NCBI RefSeq assembly: GCF_052056295.1
Contig: NZ_CP182493.1
Span: 186,001-250,000 of the forward strand
Length of the DNA stretch: 64,000 nt
Reading direction: 5' to 3'
Origin: Catenovulum sp052056295
GTDB taxonomy: Bacteria; Pseudomonadota; Gammaproteobacteria; Enterobacterales; Alteromonadaceae
The notes below the pieces were generated by a model. It worked only from the letters and a program-made list of their open reading frames with translations, was not told the DNA's origin and ran no database searches. Shown one piece after another: positions 63,872 through 64,000 of the stretch (positions are counted from its first letter, which is position 1; the number at the start of each line of letters is the position of its first letter). The position numbers were made by a program, and so were the translations under genes.

Positions 63872-64000
63872 TTAGATCTTTTTTCTATTAGAAAGCGTGT
63901 TTTTAAACAAAAATGTAATAAAAAATAAACCTAAGTAAAACCAAGAGCTTGAAGCGCCCTTACGTTTTATTTTTGCTTCTTCTTCAGGTAATACACATGA
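63872..64000 (-). CDS. C-terminus of a membrane-anchored protein (cut by window edge)
   Basis: 42 residues visible. Acidic PEEE, short basic KIKRKGASSS, a hydrophobic helix WFYLGLFFITFLF, then KNTLSNRKKI. This motif-helix-basic-tail order resembles C-terminal sorting or anchor signals such as GlyGly-CTERM, but the canonical Gly pair is absent. The gene body is outside the window. Confidence 0.6.
   Translation of the reverse strand, partial: SCVLPEEEAKIKRKGASSSWFYLGLFFITFLFKNTLSNRKKI

Overview
The window is bacterial chromosome from a gammaproteobacterium, most likely of the order Alteromonadales. Support comes from the gene order thrS-infC-rpmI-rplT-pheS-pheT-ihfA, the lonH-fabA-rmf neighbourhood, the bioA/bioBFCD divergon and an AT-rich base composition. 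A lipoprotein GH97 glycosidase beside a lipoprotein aldose epimerase suggests a marine polysaccharide user (Alteromonadaceae-like; genus not resolved).

Bases 1 to about 36,430 are a very large sedentary chromosomal integron array, cut by the left edge. I count 81 attC sites, all in one orientation, and cassette genes on the minus strand. The array reads away from a tyrosine recombinase of the IntI type at 36,730-37,707 (+). The attI core, a candidate cassette promoter Pc, and a candidate PintI overlapped by a LexA-like box lie in between. Cassettes are numbered 1-81 from the left edge, so number 81 is nearest attI. The attC sites share constant inner boxes (AAGCTTGGCT / AGCCAAGCTT) but have five types of outer arm that co-vary between left and right: T1 (ATATGGGGCGC / GCGTCCC..CATAAT), T2 (ATAAGTGGCGC / GCGTCCACCCTTAAT), T3 (ATAAGCGGCT / AGTCCGCCTTAAT), T4 (GTAAAGGGTGG / GCATCCCTTTGA) and T5 (GTATAGGGCGC / GCGTCCCATATGA). 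There are also three outliers and two left/right chimeras.

Forty-one cassettes carry one small gene each (one is a pseudogene). Most encode unrecognised proteins of 70-190 residues, and many have signal peptides, lipoboxes or membrane segments. Recognisable ones include Sel1-repeat, HEAT-like, YceK-like, DUF3465-like, DUF7336-like, DUF6882-like, GT51-like and PD-(D/E)XK-like products. The other forty cassettes have no credible gene and fall into three repeated body families: A (17 copies), B (13), C (8), plus two C/A hybrids. Families A and C share a central segment with two hairpins supported by paired substitutions. Family B is found only with attC types T4/T5, and its body contains a perfect complement of its own attC left arm. 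Eight consecutive non-coding cassettes (26,327-29,461) are each an apparently exact copy of a cassette located elsewhere in the array.

The right part is conserved chromosome. From left to right it holds glycogen metabolism (glgP, pgm), biotin synthesis (bioDCFB on minus, bioA on plus, with a candidate BirA operator between), a small membrane protein and asnS. Then comes a putative carbohydrate locus (periplasmic binding-like protein, galM-like, GH97), followed by the translation operon thrS-infC(ATT start)-rpmI-rplT with pheST-ihfA, and last a Lon-related protease, fabA (with a FabR-like palindrome), rmf and the C-terminus of a membrane-anchored protein at the right edge.
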